Virus record (IMG/VR): IMGVR_UViG_3300032294_003147
Coordinates: 1-25,679 of that record
Strand: one strand, 5' to 3'
From: a virus
DNA length: 25,679 nucleotides
The position numbers were made by a program, and so were the translations under genes. Shown here piece after piece: positions 1 to 7,329 of the stretch. The first letter of the stretch is position 1, and each line of letters opens with the position of its first letter. The notes under the pieces are model-generated. The model was not told the DNA's origin. It made no database searches and worked only from the letters and a program-made list of their open reading frames with translations.

Positions 1-759
1 ATACTACCAACGGATAAACCAAGTAAGTTGTATTTAATTAAAGATAAATTAAAATTATCTCCATTAAAATTTACAAATGATGAAGAATTAGGTTGGCTTA
101 CTCAAAACATCTACATCACTAATGATGAAGAAATTAAAGAAGGAGATTGGCTTTTTAATGAAGAAAGAGAACCATCTGTTATAAAATGTATTGGTAAAGG
201 TAGTTTAAGAGGATGGAAAAAAATCATCCTAACAACAGACCAAGATTTAATCAAAGCTGGAGTTCAAGGTATTGATGATGAGTTCTTAGAATGGTTTGTT
301 AAAAATCCAAGTTGTGAGGAAGTTAAAGTTGCGGATTATGGTAATGTATTTTTTGATGATAAAGTATTTCATATGTATAAAATCATCATTCCACAAGAAG
401 AACCTAAATATATTATTCAAAAGGTTGCAACTCATTTAGGTAAAACAATTCCTGAAACACTAAAACATATTGAAAACTTTTCTAAAGAGTTAGATAAATT
501 AAAAGAAGAACCTAAACAAGAAACAAGAAAAAATAGATTATTAGAAGAACTAATTGAAGATATTAAAAACCAACAATCTTTTTTAAAGTCAATTAGAAAA
601 AATCCACAATTATATTACTATAAGTTTGGTACTTGTATCTACGAAAGATTATACAATAATAATGATTGCTTTGAAATGCAAGACCCTTATGGAGGACAAT
701 CTTCTAAAATGGAAAAAGAACTTATTGAATTAAAAGCTAAAAAAATATATTATGAATAA
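1..759 (+). CDS. Hypothetical phage protein, 5' end outside window
   Basis: The reading frame is open from the first base of the window, so the true start lies upstream; the TTG at 28 is not convincing as a start because ILPTDKPSKL is already encoded before it. At least 252 residues are present. The protein is acidic and lysine-rich, with a KEEPKQETRKNRLLEELIEDIKNQ-type helical stretch in its second half that carries the EEPKQE motif also found twice in the next gene. Low-GC codon use matches the following two genes but not the Fpg-like gene after them. It overlaps the next gene by 8 bases, which suggests one transcript. I do not recognise a catalytic domain and assign no function. Confidence 0.75.
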   Translation: MLPTDKPSKLYLIKDKLKLSPLKFTNDEELGWLTQNIYITNDEEIKEGDWLFNEEREPSVIKCIGKGSLRGWKKIILTTDQDLIKAGVQGIDDEFLEWFVKNPSCEEVKVADYGNVFFDDKVFHMYKIIIPQEEPKYIIQKVATHLGKTIPETLKHIENFSKELDKLKEEPKQETRKNRLLEELIEDIKNQQSFLKSIRKNPQLYYYKFGTCIYERLYNNNDCFEMQDPYGGQSSKMEKELIELKAKKIYYE

Positions 760-1651
760 ACAAGAAACACTTAAAGAACCTAAACAAATTTATTACAATA
801 CGGTAGGTAGAGAAAATGGTAAATTTATTATTAAAGGTCAATTTAACACTCAAAAAGAAGCATTAGATTTAGCCAATGAATTAAACAAAAAATTTCCTGA
901 TTTATATTATGATTGGAATGAAACTTTAATAAAAGAAGAACCTAAACAAGAAGTATTAGAAGAAGCTAAACAAAGAGCAGTTAACTATATGAGTTTGAAA
1001 GGTGCATTAGAACCTAAACAAGAAACACTTGAAGAAGCTGCTAAAGAATCTTTTAAAAATTCTGAATATTTATATGATTTTCCAAAATATGAATTAGGTT
1101 TTATCAAAGGTGCTAAATGGCAAATGGATAGAATGTATAGCGAGGAAGATATGATTTCTTTTGCGACATTTTATGATACACATCAAGGAGCTGAATACTG
1201 GGGTAAAGATTTATTTAAAGTATGGTACAATATAAAAAAAGAAATAATTATGAATAAAGAATTTATTCCATATGAGCAAGCATTAGCTCTTAAAGAACTA
1301 GGATTTGATGAACCTTGTTTAGGATTTTATAACCACCAAGGTCAGCTTATCTTAATGACTCAAGAAGATGAAAATAGTATACAAGTATACAAAAACTCTT
1401 ATGTAAAATTAGGTAAACAATATGCAGTACCACTATACCAACAAGCATTTAGATGGTTTAGAGAGAAACATAAATTATACCATACTATTAATATGTTTGG
1501 TGATTGGGATAAACCTCAATATAGTTATCTTGTTTCAGGTAGAACAATGAATAACCCAGCACATATGTGGCACTTTGAAGACAAAGATTCTCACGAAGAA
1601 GCAGAACTTGCTTGTTTAATTAAACTAATTGAAATTGTAAAAAAGAAATAA
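752..1651 (+). CDS. Hypothetical protein, apparent fusion of two phage genes
   Basis: The 299-residue ORF starts at an ATG overlapping the previous stop. It seems to be two proteins joined in frame. Residues 1 to about 166 carry repeats of EPKQE-x-LEEA and the segment FIKGAKWQMDRMYSEED, a pattern familiar from small Bacteroidetes phage proteins. From the ATG at 1250 the sequence MNKEFIPYEQALALKELGF begins what looks like an independent protein. At the seam (1234-1252) the DNA is an A7 tract followed by GAAATAATTATG; removing one A would give ...NIKKK-stop followed directly by the ATG, the same boundary seen at 1639-1655. The fusion is therefore probably a one-base change in a homopolymer, real or a sequencing indel. 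Function unknown. Confidence 0.7.
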   Translation: MNKQETLKEPKQIYYNTVGRENGKFIIKGQFNTQKEALDLANELNKKFPDLYYDWNETLIKEEPKQEVLEEAKQRAVNYMSLKGALEPKQETLEEAAKESFKNSEYLYDFPKYELGFIKGAKWQMDRMYSEEDMISFATFYDTHQGAEYWGKDLFKVWYNIKKEIIMNKEFIPYEQALALKELGFDEPCLGFYNHQGQLILMTQEDENSIQVYKNSYVKLGKQYAVPLYQQAFRWFREKHKLYHTINMFGDWDKPQYSYLVSGRTMNNPAHMWHFEDKDSHEEAELACLIKLIEIVKKK

Positions 1652-1652
1652 T

Positions 1653-1901
1653 ATGAAACAAGAAACAATAGAAGAAGCTGCTAAAAAAGAATTTCCATTA
1701 ATAGATACTGAATGGTGTAGAACAGGTGCTTGTGAAGAAGAAAATTTACATTTGCTAGGACATAGAAAATCTTTTATAAAAGGTGCTAAATGGCAACAAG
1801 AACAAATATTAGACTTCTTGTATTCAGAAGTAACAGAACGTAGAGATTATAGTGCATCTAAAATGTGTGAGAAAGTTATAGAATTTATTAGAAAAAGTTA
1901 A
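1653..1901 (+). CDS. Small hypothetical phage protein (GAKWQ family)
   Basis: 82 residues. It shares IEEAAKKEF near the start and SFIKGAKWQQEQI in the middle with residues around 80-130 of the preceding gene, so the two are paralogous modules. The rest is helical and charged, ending EFIRKS. It begins two bases after the previous stop at an ATG inside the repeated boundary AAAAAAGAAATAATATG. Two cysteines (WCRTGACEE) are present but no zinc site is evident. Known function: none that I recognise; it belongs with the AT-rich cassette at the left edge. Confidence 0.7.
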   Translation: MKQETIEEAAKKEFPLIDTEWCRTGACEEENLHLLGHRKSFIKGAKWQQEQILDFLYSEVTERRDYSASKMCEKVIEFIRKS

Positions 1902-1912
1902 AAAGAAATAAT

Positions 1913-2743
1913 ATGTCAATTAATTCAGACGAGCCTCCGCCAGAAGGTCCAGAATGCAGAAGAGTTTACGAAGGAATTTCGGAATTCTCTCAAAATCGAA
2001 CAATTACTCAATTTGAAGTGTTGGGAGGGCGGTTCCTAAAAAGAGCCCCTGATCTTGAAGTCAAGCCTGTCGTGCCCGTTCGTGTGATCGGCGGTGGAGT
2101 CAAAGGCAAATTCATTTGGCTGGAGTTTAATGACGAGACCTGTCTCTGGATAACGCTGGGAATGAGCGGATACTGGTCAACCGATAAACAACCGCACAGT
2201 CACTTTAGAATTGGATTTGATGATGGCGCTTCTCTATATTTCGTTGATCAGCGTAGATTCGGAACCTTAAAATTCACAAGGATTGCGGAGCTGCCAAAGA
2301 AGTTATCAAGTTTGGGACTTGACATGCTGAACGACCAGACCTCTAGCATGTACGATTTTATTAGAAGGGTTGAACTACCTATGGCTCAAAAGAAAACCGT
2401 TGCTGAAGCGCTAATGGATCAGTCCCTCTTTGCTGGAGTCGGTAACTACATCAAATGCGAAATGTTGTATCGTAGTAGAATATCACCGTATCGACTTGTA
2501 AAAGACCTAACTCAAGATGAGATTTGCCAACTTTGGAATTGGGGAAAACTGATCATGCGAGCCTCATACGAACAGGGAGGAGCCAGTATTCGAAACTATC
2601 GTCAAGTAACCGGTGAGTCAGGCAGCTTCACATTTGAATTTGAAGTGTACGCACAAAAACAAGATCCATTAGGAAATCAAGTGGTTAGGGAAGAGACTCC
2701 AGACGGTCGCACAACTCATTGGGTTCCGGAACTACAATCATAG
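1913..2743 (+). CDS. Fpg/Nei-family DNA glycosylase, zincless, extended N-terminus
   Basis: 276 residues, typical length for formamidopyrimidine-DNA glycosylase or endonuclease VIII, which excise oxidised bases and nick the abasic site. Visible signatures: PEGPE at 10-14, GKF with the probable catalytic-hairpin Lys66, LGMSG at 82-86, the helix-two-turn-helix LMDQSLFAGVGN ending at Asn178, and GRTTHWVPELQ at 265-275, which matches the C-terminal finger including its conserved Arg (266). All four finger cysteines are replaced, as in zincless members such as NEIL1. In the family the proline of PEGPE is the N-terminal nucleophile exposed by Met removal; here nine residues (MSINSDEPP) precede it and no alternative start codon is available. 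Codon use is more GC-rich than upstream, and the gene starts exactly at a repeated boundary sequence, so its 5' end may have been replaced by recombination. Confidence 0.88.
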   Translation: MSINSDEPPPEGPECRRVYEGISEFSQNRTITQFEVLGGRFLKRAPDLEVKPVVPVRVIGGGVKGKFIWLEFNDETCLWITLGMSGYWSTDKQPHSHFRIGFDDGASLYFVDQRRFGTLKFTRIAELPKKLSSLGLDMLNDQTSSMYDFIRRVELPMAQKKTVAEALMDQSLFAGVGNYIKCEMLYRSRISPYRLVKDLTQDEICQLWNWGKLIMRASYEQGGASIRNYRQVTGESGSFTFEFEVYAQKQDPLGNQVVREETPDGRTTHWVPELQS

Positions 2744-2751
2744 TATAATAA
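2744..2751 (+). promoter_or_regulatory. TATAATAA motif, putative phage promoter
   Basis: TATAATAA lies just after the glycosylase stop and only 3 bases before the next ATG. The same motif with 3-4 bases to the ATG recurs at 10920 and 23585. If it is a -10 element the transcript would be almost leaderless. Confidence 0.35.
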
Positions 2752-2754
2752 GTA

Positions 2755-3108
2755 ATGCAAGACATAATAGACGTTGGCAATTTAGTATTCGATAAGCTAG
2801 TCTCTGATCATGGAGAGCTCTCTGAGTCGCGGACGCTTTTCCTATATGGAATAACGACCGGTACCACGTGGTTCGTATTGGACTCCGCGAAGTGGATCAC
2901 AATCGACCAGACCGGGATAGTTAAAAACTTTGATGATTCTGTGATAGACGGAATTGACTGTGATTGGAAGAATCTGCTCTCAGCTAAAGAGGCCGCTAAA
3001 GCTGACAAAATAATTCAACAAATTAAGCCAAAGGATAATGGCCCAAAGGACGGAGACACCTACGAATTTTGGAAGAACGAAGGTCCTTGGCGAGAAATAT
3101 TTCTTTAA
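2755..3108 (+). CDS. Hypothetical protein, 117 aa
   Basis: ATG 12 bases after the glycosylase gene. The protein is acidic with a mixed alpha/beta appearance: FLYGITTGTTWFVLDSAKWITI looks like two beta strands, followed by a lysine-rich helix (LSAKEAAKADKIIQQIKPK). No catalytic motif is recognised. It is followed five bases downstream by another small gene, suggesting a short operon driven by the motif at 2744. Confidence 0.65.
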   Translation: MQDIIDVGNLVFDKLVSDHGELSESRTLFLYGITTGTTWFVLDSAKWITIDQTGIVKNFDDSVIDGIDCDWKNLLSAKEAAKADKIIQQIKPKDNGPKDGDTYEFWKNEGPWREIFL

Positions 3109-3113
3109 CCTAT

Positions 3114-3350
3114 ATGCAAGTAAAACCAATCTTCTTAATAAGATTCCCAAATTCGCCAGAGCTGAAAGATAAGTATTTAATACACTACGAAATGCTTACT
3201 GAAAAGCTTCCTGACTATAACGTGCTGGCTCTAATAGAGTCAGGCATTGATCGAGTTGAGTTTGAATGCTATAATGCGCTCAACTCTACTGAAAAGGACA
3301 TCGAAGAATTAAAAGCAATGGCACTTAAATCTTTAACAAATAATGAATAA
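3114..3350 (+). CDS. Hypothetical protein, 78 aa
   Basis: The start is set at the ATG at 3114 ([13 protein letters not shown]), five bases after the previous stop; an in-frame TTG at 3069 would overlap the previous gene by 40 bases and is less likely. The protein starts with a hydrophobic strand and continues with two charged helices ([19 protein letters not shown] and [17 protein letters not shown]). It overlaps the thymidylate synthase start by 8 bases, so translation may be coupled. Function not recognised. Confidence 0.65.
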   Translation: MQVKPIFLIRFPNSPELKDKYLIHYEMLTEKLPDYNVLALIESGIDRVEFECYNALNSTEKDIEELKAMALKSLTNNE

Positions 3351-3657
3351 TTTAGATAAAACATACACGGACCTGTTACAAGACATTCTTGATAATGGTG
3401 TACAAAAAGGAGACCGCACAGGAACTGGAACCATTTCTGTTTTCGGTCGCCAGATTAGACACAAAATGTCTGAAGGATTTCCGATTTTGACCACTAAAAA
3501 ACTTTATTTTAATGGGATAGTAACAGAACTACTATGGTTTTTAAAAGGCCGAAGTGACTTAAAGTACTTACTTGACAATGATTGCAACATCTGGACTGGG
3601 GACTGCTATCAAGCATATCTTAAAGAATGTGAAAAATATAAGGAAGAAGATAAGTAA
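3343..3657 (+). CDS. thyA: Thymidylate synthase, N-terminal fragment (split gene)
   Basis: 104 residues covering the first third of thymidylate synthase, which methylates dUMP to dTMP with methylenetetrahydrofolate. Signatures: GDRTGTGT with the phosphate-binding Arg, [12 protein letters not shown], and ELLWFLKG with the conserved catalytic-site Glu and Trp, then [11 protein letters not shown]. The frame ends in a lysine/glutamate-rich loop ([11 protein letters not shown]-stop). The remaining two thirds, including the active-site Cys, are encoded at 4401-5315 after a homing endonuclease ORF. The two pieces have little overlap: the second begins NKEHLHPEGRPYTKEEF, which reads as a continuation of the same loop. 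The gene is thus split, not merely truncated. Confidence 0.93.
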   Translation: MNNLDKTYTDLLQDILDNGVQKGDRTGTGTISVFGRQIRHKMSEGFPILTTKKLYFNGIVTELLWFLKGRSDLKYLLDNDCNIWTGDCYQAYLKECEKYKEEDK

Positions 3658-3697
3658 TTTTTATTAGCATCGCCAAAGATATATAAAATAAAAATCT

Positions 3698-4396
3698 ATG
3701 GAAAAATACATTCTTTATCTTAAAACTTCCCCTCTTGGTCTTAAATACCTAGGAAAAACTACCAAGGATCCTTACAAATACATAGGTAGCGGAAAAATAT
3801 GGCTAAGGCACCTAAAAAAACACGAGATTTCAACAGATGAGATAAAAACAGAAATTTTGTTTGAAACTGACAATCTGGAAGAATTTAAAATAAAGTCTAA
3901 AGAAATTTCAATAAAATTAAACATTGTTGAATCCGAAGAATTTGCCAATCTTAAAGTAGAGGAAGGAGATGGTGGGGATACTTCAAAGTATATAAATTAT
4001 GATAACCCAGTGTTTCATAAAAAAGGAAGAGCCGATCATTTAAACGGGGTTGGTTTAACTGAGGAGGAAAGAAAGAAAATCTTTATGGAAAGATCTAAAC
4101 TTATAGATTATTCAAATCCAGAAAGAATAAGAAAAATAAAAGATAATACAGATTGGAAGAAATTAATTGAAAATAGACATACCGATTATTCTAAATTTTT
4201 AAATATAGTACACGAAAAAAATAAAAAACCTGTTTTACAGCTTGATTTGGAAGGTAACATTATTATGGAACACAAATCAGCGGCAGACGCAGTTAGATAC
4301 CTTAACGCTAAAAAATATAGCTCTAGTACAATAACTAATTGTTGTAAAGGAAAGGGTGAAACTGCGTTAGGATACAAATGGAAATATAAAAAATAA
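3698..4396 (+). CDS. GIY-YIG homing endonuclease with NUMOD1-like C-terminus
   Basis: 232 residues. The N-terminus reads YILY (4-7) and KYLG (16-19), the usual positions of the GIY and YIG strands, followed by KYIGSGKIWLRHLKKH, typical of phage Seg-like GIY-YIG nucleases; EGDGGDT near residue 90 fits the end of that domain. Residues about 183-230 (LDLEGNIIMEHKSAADAV ... CCKGKGETALGYKWKY) match the NUMOD1 DNA-binding module of homing endonucleases. It sits between the two thymidylate synthase pieces with only 40 bases before and 4 bases after it, too little for a group I intron core. It is therefore a free-standing endonuclease whose insertion split the host gene. Expected activity is cutting intact thyA in competing phages so that the split allele spreads. 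Confidence 0.88.
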   Translation: MEKYILYLKTSPLGLKYLGKTTKDPYKYIGSGKIWLRHLKKHEISTDEIKTEILFETDNLEEFKIKSKEISIKLNIVESEEFANLKVEEGDGGDTSKYINYDNPVFHKKGRADHLNGVGLTEEERKKIFMERSKLIDYSNPERIRKIKDNTDWKKLIENRHTDYSKFLNIVHEKNKKPVLQLDLEGNIIMEHKSAADAVRYLNAKKYSSSTITNCCKGKGETALGYKWKYKK

Positions 4397-4400
4397 ACTT

Positions 4401-5315
4401 ATGAATAAAGAACATTTACACCCAGAAGGAAGACCCTACACAAAAGAAGAATTCATCAACAAAATCAAAACAGATGATGAGTTTGCTAAGAAATGGGGTG
4501 AATTAGGTCCAATTTACGGTAAGCAATGGAGAAGTTGGGTTAATCATGATTTGGAAATACCTAATGGCAATGGGTTGAGATATATGGAAAAACAGACCAT
4601 AGACCAAATCGCAAACCTAATCAACGACCTTAAAACAAATCCAGATTCAAGACGTTTGATGGTAAATGCTTGGAATCCAGCTGATTTAGATGCATCTGTA
4701 CTTCCACCTTGTCATTATGGATTTCAAGTTTATACAAGAGAGTTGAGTCATAAAAAAAGATGTGATTTATTTGGTCATAACGATAGTTTGGATAGAGATT
4801 ATTCATACTCTAAATGGTTAGATGATAATGGATATCCTAAACGAGCAATCTCTTTAATGTGGAATCAAAGATCAGTAGACACAGGATTAGGATTACCATT
4901 TAACATTGCTTCTTATGGGTTGTTGTTAGAAATCATTGCTAAAGCAGTTAATATGGTTCCTGATGAATTGATTGGAAATTTAGGTGACACACACTTATAC
5001 TTAAACCATATTGAACAAGCAAAGGAGCAGATTGGTAGAGAGTTGAGTTTGGAAGAAAGGTTATCTTTAGTTAAAAATAATGTAATGAGTTTTGATGAAT
5101 TATCCAAAGCAAATTATGATGAATTTTTTAAAAAGAATAATATACCGAACAGAACTAGAGAACCATACCCATTACCGACATTAAAAATTGTGGGTTACCC
5201 TGAAAAATATAATCATCCCAATGACGAACGATTATTTGAAGAGTTTGACATATTTGACTTTCAACTTGAAAATTATCAATCACACCCGGCAATTAAATTA
5301 CCTTTAAGTAATTAA
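4401..5315 (+). CDS. thyA: Thymidylate synthase, C-terminal catalytic fragment (split gene)
   Basis: 304 residues holding most of the active site: DSRRLMVNAWNP (phosphate-binding Arg pair), LPPCHYGFQVY (nucleophilic Cys), WNQRSVDTGLGLPFNIASY (dUMP Arg and Asn), GDTHLYLNHIEQ (nucleotide-binding His and Tyr) and SHPAIKLPLSN at the C-terminus. GPIYGKQWRSW is also intact. A phage-type insertion of about 30 residues lies before WNQRS. No catalytic residue appears lost, so the two fragments together could form a working enzyme. The ORF begins with ATGAATAAAGAA, a start sequence shared with genes at 1250, 21449 and 21750. AT-rich composition contrasts with the following gene. Confidence 0.93.
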   Translation: MNKEHLHPEGRPYTKEEFINKIKTDDEFAKKWGELGPIYGKQWRSWVNHDLEIPNGNGLRYMEKQTIDQIANLINDLKTNPDSRRLMVNAWNPADLDASVLPPCHYGFQVYTRELSHKKRCDLFGHNDSLDRDYSYSKWLDDNGYPKRAISLMWNQRSVDTGLGLPFNIASYGLLLEIIAKAVNMVPDELIGNLGDTHLYLNHIEQAKEQIGRELSLEERLSLVKNNVMSFDELSKANYDEFFKKNNIPNRTREPYPLPTLKIVGYPEKYNHPNDERLFEEFDIFDFQLENYQSHPAIKLPLSN

Positions 5316-5318
5316 TAT

Positions 5319-5678
5319 ATGATAGAAATAAGATTTAGAGATATCGATCCAGATACTGGAGGCATTTCTCAAGACATGAAAATTGCAACTTGTGAAATCC
5401 TAATTCACGCTGAATGGATTAAGCAAGCTCTTGAAACTGGAGATGCTGATCAACCTAACCGCGAGTATTATTTAGTAGACCGCAACGATCCTAACCGTGA
5501 ACTCACTTATGAGGAAAGAATTGCATGGTTCGTTGCAAATTACTATGAAACTGGCATGGAATACGAAGGCCTACTTAAATCAATGAAGACTTCTAACCTT
5601 GATGGATTTGAATGGATAGGTGGAGAAATCGTTAAGATTCCAAAAAAGGTTGGTGAATTGAAATTAGGCCAAGATTAA
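5319..5678 (+). CDS. Hypothetical protein, 119 aa
   Basis: ATG three bases after the thymidylate synthase stop, so probably co-transcribed. The protein is acidic and Asp-rich in the first half (RFRDIDPDTGGISQDMK, DRNDPNRELTYEERIAWFV), with an aromatic helix in the middle and a basic C-terminal tail. It converges with and overlaps by 4 bases the wall hydrolase gene on the other strand; no terminator separates them. I recognise no family. Confidence 0.65.
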   Translation: MIEIRFRDIDPDTGGISQDMKIATCEILIHAEWIKQALETGDADQPNREYYLVDRNDPNRELTYEERIAWFVANYYETGMEYEGLLKSMKTSNLDGFEWIGGEIVKIPKKVGELKLGQD

Positions 5679-6916
5679 TCGACTTGCACGTCTAATAACT
5701 TGGCAATCTTTTTGCCGCCCTGAGCAATTAAACTATTTTCGCTATTTGTTCTACGTTTAACAGCTAGTGTAGCAAGTTCTTCAGGATCAGTTATTCCGCT
5801 GCTAACTGCTTTGTTTACTTCTTCTGCAAATTTATCGAACCAGCCTGGACCGTTCCATACTGAATACACAAAATTGAAAAGAAGTTTGGGGTTCTCGTTA
5901 ACAATTTTTAAAGCTGCTCCAGATAAGTATTTCGTAGCATACGTATCGTAGTAACGCTTAATCATTTTACCAGCAAGCTCACGTAGTTGAGGCTCAAGAG
6001 AACCTCCGCGATATCCCCACTTCCACTCCGATCTTGCGTTTGCTGAATCAATTAGATCCCAAAATTTAATTCCTTCAGGTGTTGTATTGATTGTACCGCC
6101 TGCTTTACGGTCAATACCCATCATCGTTTCTCCAGAATTACTGTATCTTGAGTCTTTTACTCGACCGTCATTTAACATGTCAGGATGATAGTATCCGCCT
6201 TCAAGATTATCAATAACCTTTCCAACGATTCCGTCAAAGTCTTTAACATCAAGTTCAATAGCCTTACCTGAGTCAGCCTTTTTAAGTTCTGCGAATTTGG
6301 CTAAATCCTTTTCTGAAAAATTCTTTTCCTTTAACTTACTAATAAGTCGAGTTATCAAATCAGAGTCAATAATAACGCTAGCAGCAGATTCAGTCGAATC
6401 AGCGGCAGCTACGCCAGTCAATCCAGTAACCTCGATTGGATCGTCAGTCTTTGCATTAGCCGTTTTTGAATTTTCTGCATGGTTTCCGTAAGATAAATGG
6501 AAGTGTCCGCCAGTAGCAGCTTTCGTCGGGTTAGAGTACTCATCAATGTAACTAAAACCTGAAGTACCATCAGATACTCTATCTAAGACTGACTTTAGTT
6601 GCTGACGAGTCTCAGCTGTGTTAGGATTGACCGTAAGGTCTATTGCTTGTCCTTTAGTATGACGGCTAACATACGATAAGTTATGATGAAATGCATCATT
6701 TCCACTAGTTACCGTAATCTTTACGGTTGGCGCAATTTTCTTAAATTCATCAAGCACTACTTCCGCAATTTTAGCTATATCTGCAGTAATATCACCACCG
6801 CTACTAAGTTCTTTGGATTTTTCAGAATATCCAAGATCCTTTAATTTATCTCGGAGTTCGTCAGCTTGAGCCGCTTCAAATATTGACTTTTTAAAATCAG
6901 TATACGATCTAATCAT
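5675..6916 (-). CDS. Dual-domain cell-wall hydrolase (M15-like peptidase plus muramidase-like), capsid-targeting-like N-terminus
   Basis: 413 residues. After a short N-terminal motif (MIRSYTDFKKSIFE then A) comes a D,D-carboxypeptidase-like M15 domain: SRHTKGQAIDL gives His86 and Asp93, and GGHFHLSY gives His138/His140, the expected zinc ligands. After an Ala/Thr-rich linker (about 150-190) a second domain contains LEGGYYHPDMLNDGR with Glu239 as candidate acid and MMGIDRKAGG, a layout like GH108-type or other phage muramidases. Together they would cut peptide and glycan bonds of peptidoglycan. The start overlaps the stop of the peptidoglycan-binding gene by one base (TAATG), so both are translated from one mRNA. 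The N-terminal motif suggests packaging in the head, not a soluble endolysin role. The second domain assignment is less certain. Confidence 0.8.
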   Translation of the reverse strand: MIRSYTDFKKSIFEAAQADELRDKLKDLGYSEKSKELSSGGDITADIAKIAEVVLDEFKKIAPTVKITVTSGNDAFHHNLSYVSRHTKGQAIDLTVNPNTAETRQQLKSVLDRVSDGTSGFSYIDEYSNPTKAATGGHFHLSYGNHAENSKTANAKTDDPIEVTGLTGVAAADSTESAASVIIDSDLITRLISKLKEKNFSEKDLAKFAELKKADSGKAIELDVKDFDGIVGKVIDNLEGGYYHPDMLNDGRVKDSRYSNSGETMMGIDRKAGGTINTTPEGIKFWDLIDSANARSEWKWGYRGGSLEPQLRELAGKMIKRYYDTYATKYLSGAALKIVNENPKLLFNFVYSVWNGPGWFDKFAEEVNKAVSSGITDPEELATLAVKRRTNSENSLIAQGGKKIAKLLDVQVD

Positions 6917-7278
6917 TAGATTCCCTGGTCTTTTTTAGTGTCCTCATTGAACTTTTTAACAGCTGCTGCTGTTTCTGGTCCAAAATATCCGTCCACTCCC
7001 CATTTAGGAAACGGATAACCTAAAAAAGTTAAAGCCGCCTGAATGTTTTCTACCATTTTAGAGTATTGCATTTCTCCCTGTTTTTGAACAACAATTGATT
7101 TGCCAGCTTTTGCAAAATCTTCTAACGTTTTGTAAAAGTCAGATAAGTTATCGTCAGTTATTCCTTGCTTGGCAGAAGTTTCCTTCTTTTTTGCCTCGCC
7201 CTCTTCGCTTTTACCGGTTAACCAGTCTTTAAACGTTCCTTCGTTCATTGACTTGAAGTCTCTGAACGACTTAATCAT
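6916..7278 (-). CDS. Peptidoglycan-binding (PG_binding_1) protein, capsid-targeting-like N-terminus
   Basis: 120 residues when started at the ATG at 7278 (MIKSFRDFKSMNEG). An upstream ATG at 7293 would add MESLK, but the internal start gives the same N-terminal motif as six other genes here and is preferred. Residues about 75-112 (VENIQAALTFLGYPF ... VDGYFGPETAAAVKKF) are a clear PG_binding_1 domain: QxALxxLGY, VDGxFGPxT and AVKKF. The middle is lysine/glutamate-rich. It is the first gene of a two-gene operon with the wall hydrolase, which has no binding domain of its own, so the two may act together on peptidoglycan. Confidence 0.85.
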   Translation of the reverse strand: MIKSFRDFKSMNEGTFKDWLTGKSEEGEAKKKETSAKQGITDDNLSDFYKTLEDFAKAGKSIVVQKQGEMQYSKMVENIQAALTFLGYPFPKWGVDGYFGPETAAAVKKFNEDTKKDQGI

Positions 7279-7317
7279 TTTTAAACTTTCCATATTTCTT
7301 GTGTAATATATTGTAAA

Positions 7318-7327
7318 GTTATTTATC
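7318..7327 (-). promoter_or_regulatory. ATAAATAAC motif, putative late promoter
   Basis: On the minus strand the sequence reads GATAAATAAC about 40 bases before the start at 7278. It is close to the T4 late-promoter consensus TATAAATA and recurs before other genes with the shared N-terminal motif (10072, 13749, 13768, 19240). Confidence 0.5.
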
Positions 7328-7329
7328 CG

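Noticed and set aside
3658-4400. Group I intron in thyA
   Set aside because: Only about 45 bases lie outside the endonuclease ORF, and no core pairing elements are seen; the upstream half also ends at its own stop codon.
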